NCBI GenBank assembly: GCA_037013555.1
Contig: JASUAD010000001.1
Coordinates: 77,830,535-77,894,534 of the forward strand
Source of the DNA: Sextonia rubra
Taxonomy: Eukaryota; Streptophyta; Magnoliopsida; Laurales; Lauraceae
DNA length: 64,000 bases
Direction: 5' to 3'
The position numbers and the translations under genes were made by a program. The first letter of the stretch is position 1, and each line of letters opens with the position of its first letter. Below are positions 56,878 through 64,000 of the stretch, piece by piece. The notes below the pieces were generated by a model that was given only the letters and a program-made list of their open reading frames with translations, was not told the DNA's origin and searched no databases.

Positions 56878-58560
56878 TGTCTTGATGATGGGTCATACAA
56901 ATTTGAACAAGACTGGATATGTTATGCCTATGAACATTGCAAGGACTTTAAGTTTTAATATCTCATGGGTCTTCTTTGTTTCAAAGACTTTAAATTTTGG
57001 TTTATAATTACACGGAAGATAGAACTTTGAGAAGTCATCTTTAAATTTTGTATTTTATGCACACCACTGTTGGAAATCTATGAATTTTTGTGGTTTATGC
57101 ATACCATCTATTGGCAGTTTGTGAATTTATGTATGATGAAACTTGTGATCTTTCAATTAAGTGGAGCACATGTTACAAAACTCAAGTACCGTGAGTCAAC
57201 AATGAGAGATTCCCTAAAATGACTTATGTTCATACCCTCATTTTATGAAATGTGATAGTTTGTAAATATTGATAGGAATGTTTAGTGGAGCAGGCATGAT
57301 GGAATCACCAAACTATCAACCAATGGCTTAGAACCAAAATAGTGGAGTAGGGGTGCATGCAAGTCGGGGCATCAAAACGATAAATTTGATTCATCAATGC
57401 AAGATAATGGGTCTCATAGTAAAGGAATTGTTAAGAAATATGTTTTTGGTACCTCACTATTTTTGGTAAACTAGACTTTAAATTTCAAAGGGCAAGTCAA
57501 AAGATGAGTTCATTTTTATGCTTGTAACGTATTTTCTTACCAATCTTGTAGTAGTCTGTACAAAATAGACACTTAAGATCTAAATTTCTTTAACTTTTAT
57601 TTGAATTTCGGCACTTGAAGATTTGTGTTCACTTGTACAACACATCACTTGCACAATTATTTTAGTGTTACATGTTGTACTAAGCCGCTCATGTAGCAGT
57701 GTCCCATGGATCATGACCAATTCTAATCATTAGGTGGACAAAACAAGAACATTAAATTGACACAATTATTGACCTTTTTTTCTTCAAACTATACATGATG
57801 GTACACCTGTAGTTAATACACCAAGAGTCCTCATTTTTCGACAGGAGATCACCATGGCTCCTTAATTTAGAGACTTCGATCTCACAGAAGTGGCATGCAG
57901 CGGCACATATGTGTGCATGTAGTGAAATCTAAGTGGATATAGCATGGCAATTAAATAGAACCTGGTTGGTGCAAATTAAATAGAAGTGGAATGTCATGAG
58001 TCCTCTGACAAGTCAACCTTATAGTGGTTTGTACAAAATAATCATGGCCTCATTTTTCAGCTTGTGACTTATTTTTATGCTTGTATTGGTACTAATCAGT
58101 ACAAAAAATATATACTTACTTGAATCAATTCAGTGTTAGATGGAATTTCAAATAATGCTCTACTACCTCAAACTATTACTATCCATGTTAAATTGTAGAT
58201 TTTTGTAAATGAAACTTGGTATTTGCTAACCTTAGATGGTCTCTTATTTCCTCGTATTCTTTGGTTGAAAATTTTGAATAGCCAAAGGGATCAACTCCAC
58301 AAGATCCTAAGATGGGCAAAGGGAGAAACTCCATAAGGGATCATCTCCATAAGATCATAAGAATACCAACTGGAGGGTAATCTTTGATTAGCACCAAGTG
58401 AAAGACTAAGATGTTTCATAGGTTGAGTTGTCCATCTTGCAAGTTGTTGTCCTTGCAAGAGAAGATCTTAGAATAACAAAGATGTTGTTGACACCTTGGC
58501 CTATTTCCAAATTCCAATAATGCATTCTCTTTGAGATTTATCTTCAGGTCCAAAATAGCT
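56872..58560. other. Spacer without recognised feature
   Basis: About 1.7 kb of AT-rich DNA. I found no gene, RNA or repeat boundary. Confidence 0.5.
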
Positions 58561-58590
58561 TCATAGCATTCATTCCTTATAAAATTTCTC

Positions 58591-59500
58591 CATAAATATA
58601 TAATTTTCAAGTAATGATATTGTCACCATCCTTTATGCATTATACACTCGGTTTTTGTTCCCAACATTCATTCTGTAATAGCTTTTTACTGACATATATA
58701 AACATTGGAGAGGCACTAGAAATTGAACCAAAAAAAGAATTTTTCCCATAAAAATATAACTTTCAAATAATGATATCGTTGCCATCCTTTATACATTATA
58801 TGCCTGTTTTTTGTCTCCAACATTTATTCTTTAATATCTTTATACTGAGATATATAAACACTACAACGAGAACTAAAATTTGACTCAAAATAATTTTTTC
58901 CCATAAATAGATAGCTTTAAGATAACAATATTGTACTATCCTTTATACATTATATGCTCATTTTTTGTCTCCAACATTCATTCCTTAATGTCTTTATATT
59001 CAAATGATAAAAATTGCAGCGGCCACTAGAGTTTGACCAAAAATAAAAAATAAATTTTCCCATAAATATATAACTTTTAGGTAAAGATATCATTATCATC
59101 ATTTATACATTATATGCTTAGTTTTTGTCTCTAACATTTATTCCTTTATATCTTTATACTAATATGCTTAAACCCTGTAGAAGGCATTAAAATTTGACTC
59201 AAAAAATGATTTTTTCCATAAATATATAACTTTCAAGTAATGATATAATTACCATTCTTATTAACATTATACCCCCGGTTTTTGTCTCCAACATCTATTT
59301 TATAATATCGTTATACTGAGGTTTAGAAATATTGTAAAGGACACTTGAATCTGACCCATATATGTTATTTCCCCTAAAGTATATAATTTTCATGTAACAA
59401 TATCGTTACCATTCTTGATAAACTGTGCATCCATATTTGGTCTTTAATACTCAATCCATGATATCTTTATCTTGAAGTGCTTGAACACTGTAAATGACAC
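58591..59500. repeat. Tandem array, ~156-bp unit, about six copies
   Basis: CATAAATATATAACTTTCAA-type unit starts fall at 58591, 58747, 58902, 59061, 59217 and 59374, spaced 155-159 bp. Each unit also has a CATCCTTTATACATTATATG block, TTTGTCTCCAACATTCATTC, an ATCTTTATACTGA block and AAATTTGACTCAAAA. Copies differ noticeably, so the array is old or homogenises poorly. No coding. Confidence 0.9.
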
Positions 59501-60531
59501 AAGTACTCAGAAATGTTTTCACTGCTATTATGGAAAAATGGCTAAACATCAAGCCTAAGGTCCATGACTTCGGCAAAGATGAGGTTGATGTTAAAGGCTA
59601 AAAATTTTATGTTTTATTGTATGAAGATGCAAAAGGAAACAACATGAACTAGGCTCGTGGATGTCAAATACAGGTTGACAAAGCACAGTGCCCATAAATA
59701 CAGGTCGACAAAGCCCACTGCTCACTGCTAGAATTAATTCAGATTTGAGCTCAATCTTTAGAAATGATTTAGTGAAAATACATGTGTATAGCTTCCTAGT
59801 ATAAATATTCTTTTGTTATATTTAGATAGTGAATAATTGTAATTAGGGAGACATATTGATGTATAGGCTTGATTAAGGCCTTTTCATTTTGTTTAATGGA
59901 AGGTTGATCACTAGAGGGACACACAGTTTTTAAATTTTCAAAGAAATTCAGTGAAATTCAGCAATCTTATCTAATTGATATGGTATTTGAGCAAGGTCGC
60001 TCTTAAAGGAGCTAGCTTTTCATCATCTAAAGTATTTAAAGCGATTAGAATATGAGTTCATCACTTTTGAGCTAGAGATGGGTGCTAAATAGAGATTTGA
60101 TCAAGTTGTGATCAACCTTAGCCCATCTTGGATCTTCATGATAGCTTTAGAATATTATCTAGCCTTGGTCATCTATTTTTTCTAAGATTGCTGGTGATTT
60201 TTCAAGATTTTTTCGAACACACAAAGGTGAGTTCTACTCCAAACTTGGTATCAGTAGTTTTCATGGAAAGTCTTTTTGCCAACCATTGAACTTTGTCATC
60301 AATGGGCCTGATTTGGCTCAATATTTGCCTTGAGTAGACTTATTACAGTTTATGTCTAACCTGGAAGTTAGATTCTTGGATTGATTTCTGATCAAAGGAA
60401 AAACAACATTCTTGTACCTAAAATAGGGGTCCCCCCGCACCATCTTTTTTGATTTTTTTTTGGGTATTGACACATGCTGCATTCTTGGTTTGATTCTATG
60501 TAATTAATTTCTAGTCATAGAAGCTTGGGCT

Positions 60532-61460
60532 TTGTCGAACTGTAGAAATGCAAATGATTTGCTTTATTTTTCTACTCAAAATAATTGTCAAGTGTGTTAT
60601 AGCAAGCTTGGACATCTAAATTTCAAAACTTTGTCCCTCATCCTTAAGACTAGTTTATTAAAAAACCCAATGGGTTCTTTTAGGGATGTTTCTTTTGATT
60701 GTGCTATGTGTAAGATGGGAAAGAGCAAGAATCTTCCTTTTTTGCATCTACTTCATTTAGTTTTTAGTGTTTTGATTTAGTTCATAGTGATGCATGGCGA
60801 CTTGCTTCCAACTTGTCTGATGAGCATTATAAATATTTGTGACCTTTATTGATAATTACAGTTGATTTTTATGGATTTATTTCTTGTATTCTAAAGCTGA
60901 TGTCTTCAATGTTTTTGAGATATTCTTAGCCTATGTTAAGAATCAATTTTCCATATGTATAAAATATTGTGTTTTGACTTAGTGGGGAATATACTTTGTC
61001 AGAGTCTCAAACTTTCTTACAACAAAAAGGAATCATTGCTCAAAAGACATGTCAGTATATCCCCCAACAACATGGGGTTACTGAGAGGAAAAGCAGACAT
61101 CTTCTTGATATAACTAGATCTTTTCTTATTGAGTCCTTAGTCCTTATCCGATTTTGGAAAGAAGCTTTCTTAATAGCTGTCTATCTTATAAATCAATTGT
61201 CTTCCTTTATTCAAAATGAAAACCCTTTTTTCTCCGATCATACAAACACAAACTATCTTTTGGAAATCTTTATGTTTTTGGTTCTGTGTGTTTTGTTCAC
61301 TTACCACTAACTAAGCATACCAAACTCACTGCGCAATCAACAAAATGCATATTTCTTAGATATGTTAATTACCAAAAGGGTTTTCTTTACTACGATCCTC
61401 ATATTCATTGCATTTATATTTCTCGAAACGTTGTTTTTTTTTAAAATCAATATTTTTCCA
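60532..61460 (+). pseudogene. Copia integrase remnant
   Basis: GAG-pre-integrase zinc-finger region (CYSKLGHLNFKTLSLI, then CAMCKMGKSKNLPF) at about 60580-60770. After a run of stops, the end of the integrase core follows at 60996-61200 (YIPQQHGVTERKSRHLLDIT, ESLVLIRFWKEAFLIAVYLI). A post-integrase segment continues in another frame (LTKHTKLTAQSTKCIFLRY). At least four frame breaks. Confidence 0.85.
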
Positions 61461-61749
61461 ACAATTTATTCATTAAATAGATTCATCACCTTCTATGTCC
61501 TTACTTGGTTTTTCCGACAACACATCATTTGATAAATTTAATCCTAATTTTGTGTATCATAGACGACGTGATAACCAGACTCCAAGTAGACCCCCTTTTG
61601 ATCCACAAACAGCATCTGGTTCGGCTAAAGATCCTCCCTTGCATTGTTCATAGTGTATTTTAGTCCCACCAAACCACTATGGCTTCACCCACACGTCTTT
61701 ACTAGTCACCATGTCCTTTACCTCTATCCCTAACTAGTACTCTTAGGCT

Positions 61750-62266
61750 GTGTTGCAAGAATGTTGGAACAAAGTTATGCAGGGAGAACTGGATGCTTTT
61801 ACGCAAAAACATACTTGGGATGTGATTCTATGTCATCCCTCAGTAAAGCTATTGGATGTAAGTGGATCTACTCTATCGAATTTAATCAGATGGCACCTTA
61901 GACCGGTAGAAGGCATGTCTCGTGGCTCTTGGAAATAGAAAGGAATATGACATTGACTATGATGAGACATTTGCTCCTATCACCAAAATAACAACTGTTA
62001 AGGTTATTCTTGTTGTTGCTGCTTCTTAGTCTTGGGCGCTCTACTAGATGGATGTCAAAAATGCCTTTTTCCATGGTGATGTCAAAAAAGATATGTACAT
62101 GTTATTACCTAATGAATTTCAGCTATAGAAAAAAGTAGTGTTGCAAAATTGCGTCGATCTCTTTACAGACTCAAACAGACCCCTTGGGTGTGGTTTGAAA
62201 ATTTTCAAAATGTGCTTCTCCTCTTAGATTTTCTTCGAAGTCCTTATGATCCATCCATGTTTCTTT
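61750..62266 (+). pseudogene. Copia reverse transcriptase start, truncated
   Basis: Shows the copia RT opening (MQGELDAFTQKHTWDV), DETFAPITKITTVKVIL and MDVKNAFFHGDVKKDMY, with stops and frame changes between. The catalytic YVDD block is not reached: sequence similarity ends where the LTR of a second element begins. Confidence 0.82.
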
Positions 62267-63517
62267 TGTTGGGAGGCACCTACCAGGATCCCTAGGTATT
62301 GCGTACGGATTACTACGAAAATAACTTGAGACAATGATGATTCAAGAACCATACCTTCAAGATCTCTCTAATTTGATCACGGTCCTACAGTAACCCAAAA
62401 TCTCAAGACCTTCTACTGTATTCCTCTATACTTGAACTTGTACCTGGGTGTGGGTCTCTTCTGTGAATTCTCTTTGTTCTAAAAAAATGAGATTTCTCTT
62501 TCATGTATTTCTTAGATAGCAATAGCATATATTTATAGGCTACAATAGTGATCTTAAGAAGGAAACAAGGAATAGGCTTATTATGGAAATAATAAACCCT
62601 AATTCGACCTAAATTAAAATCGCAGTTCCATAAATTACAATTCCATCTACTAGAAAATTATAATTGCATACCTTTCTTTATTCTCAAAATAATATTTTGA
62701 GCTTCTTGTTATTAAATGCTTATTAATCTTCCCACATTAAGATCTTAATTATCCATCAATTAAATAATTACTTACATCTATATTTAATTGATATTTTAAT
62801 AATTCCTTGAGACCTTACACGTAACTTATTTGATATGTCAGATACAAAGTCTACCTGCAGAGTTTGACATAATCAAGACTTATAAACTTCATTAAGTGAA
62901 TATCATCAATTTTTATTATGGGATGTGGATTTTGTTAATAAACTAATATCCCCTATACATGTAGTGTAGTAATCCAATTTACTAAGATGATTGACCTATG
63001 AAAGGTCTCACTCCTTTGTAAATTAAAATGTTAAACACTAAATGTATGTATCTATTATTTATATCCAGATTAAGAGTACAAGCACTCATAATAATCATTT
63101 GGACGTTAATCGTCTTATATAGTTAGTATAAAGACAATAAACCCAAAAGCGGTCATGCTCAATACACATAAAGCATACTAGCATAATGAGTCGAAATTAT
63201 ACCATTTCCTGCAGCCAAGATAAGCATACTAAAATATCATGCTATAATCATACCAATGGTGTGTCCAACTCTATTTAGATTGTGAACAACAATAACTTAT
63301 ATTCTCCAAGAACCGACAAATAAGTCTTCCGTGTGTAAACTGAATTCTACTTACCAACTTATCTACTTTATAGAATAAAAGACATACACATCTATAATAA
63401 ATAATAATACAACCATTTGCTCATAATCTTATGAACATGAAAACACAAACTTTACTGATAAATAAATCAATTAAAGACAAATATATAAAAGTATGCTTTT
63501 AGTATAAATTTCTAACA
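62267..63517 (-). repeat. Probable 3' LTR of a second Ty1-copia element
   Basis: On the minus strand it runs from TGTTAGAAATT (63517) to CCCAACA (62267), with a TATA box GCCTATAAAT at 62531-62540 placed about 265 bp from the 3' end. A decayed polypurine tract (AGTAGAAGAT) precedes it. The matching 5' LTR and target duplication lie outside the window, so the lower boundary is inferred from the TG/CA ends and the break in the first element's RT. Confidence 0.6.
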
Positions 63518-63529
63518 ATCTTCTACTTA

Positions 63530-64000
63530 GACTGAAAACCATACTGAGATTTATTTTAACCCCATTCCCTCTACATGACTATCAATGCTCTTTGTAAAAG
63601 GATTCACCAGTTTGATGACTGATGCAATCTTGGTCATAATTATATCACCTCTGTGTATGATTTCTTGCATGAGATGATATTTATGCTAAATGTGCTTACC
63701 TTTTTTATGCATCCTGGGTTCCTTCGCATTAGTAATCAAACTGGTATTATCACAATAAATTATTATAGGTGATTTTACCAAAGGCACTACTTCTATATCC
63801 ATCAAGAAGTTTATAAGCCAAACTGCCCACTTGGCTACTTCAGAAACTGCCACATATTGGACTTCCATGGTACAGTCAATAGTACATGATTGCTTGACAC
63901 TCCTCTAACTTATGGCTCCACCTCTCAAGGTAAATACAAATTCTGAGGTTGACTTTCTATCATCATTATCTAATTGGAAGTCCGATTCTGTATACTTAAT
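63530..64000 (-). pseudogene. Copia RNase H C-terminus of the second element (continues past window)
   Basis: On the minus strand 63686-63868 reads MEVQYVAVSEVAKWAVWLIN, IIIYCDNTSLITNAKEPRMH and KKGKHI, the end of copia RNase H. After a stop, the tail (IHRGDIIMTKIASVIKLVNP, FTKSI) runs to the polypurine tract and LTR. The element body must extend beyond base 64000. Confidence 0.88.

Larger units (their letters stand above)
59589..62266 (+). mobile_element. Degenerate Ty1-copia retrotransposon (plus strand)
   Basis: A possible 5' LTR (TGTTAAAGG at 59589 to about 59976, with TATAAATATTC near 59801) is followed by a decayed primer site (TGGTATTTGAGCAAGG, 59981-59996). Then come a gag-less leader, integrase fragments and the start of the RT. 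The sequence breaks at about 62267, inside the RT, where a second copia LTR begins. Many stops; non-functional. Confidence 0.75.

Overview
This window looks like nuclear DNA of a flowering plant. It holds one recognisable host gene in about 64 kb, a dense and nested set of plant transposons (Tekay/Del-type Ty3, Ty1-copia, an RTE-type LINE, hAT, PIF/Harbinger, Helitron-like elements, MITEs), AT-rich spacers and a plant-style promoter with a telo-box. I cannot name the species from sequence alone.

Layout. 0.4-2.0 kb: a non-autonomous hAT-like element (E1) whose subterminal regions are packed with GGACACGG-type motifs. 2.5-11.6 kb: an almost intact, recently inserted Tekay/Del-like chromovirus on the minus strand, with 2.1-kb LTRs, TTGAC target duplications and two single-base frameshifts. 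12.2-17.7 kb: a probable solo LTR, a second copy of the E1 family (E2), a direct-repeat pair, a foldback element and a small hAT-type MITE. 17.9-20.4 kb: a degenerate RTE-clade LINE with a 17-bp target duplication. 23.6-38.4 kb: the host gene, RNA polymerase subunit RPB5 (NRPB5), on the minus strand. It has four exons and encodes 203 aa, but is spread over 14.8 kb because its introns carry transposons. Intron 2 holds a third E1-family element (E3), and inside that lies a complete hAT element with an uninterrupted 784-aa spliced transposase. 38.9-44.3 kb: another hAT-type MITE and two abutting Helitron-like elements, one carrying a fragment resembling the orotate phosphoribosyltransferase part of UMP synthase. 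46.7-53.3 kb: a 6.6-kb PIF/Harbinger element with both of its genes; the transposase carries one in-frame TGA. Flanking non-coding DNA (44.3-46.7 and 53.3-56.7 kb) may be one large retrotransposon derivative split by it. 58.6-59.5 kb: a tandem array with a period of about 156 bp. 59.6-62.3 kb: a decayed Ty1-copia element. 62.3 kb to the end: the 3' LTR and RNase H end of a second copia, opposite in strand and apparently inserted into the first.

How the parts relate. The host gene appears intact despite its invaded introns. The two DNA transposons that still have coding capacity are the likely sources for activity here: the hAT encodes a BED-finger/DUF659/hATC transposase, and the Harbinger encodes a Myb/SANT-like partner plus a DDE nuclease that is broken by one codon. 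I did not find a convincing unknown multi-gene system. The most unusual items are the E1/E2/E3 family, the intact hAT nested in E3 inside a polymerase gene, the shared T/CTG-rich leader architecture of two different hAT families, the repeated splice-site units in the Harbinger leader, and the Helitron gene capture.
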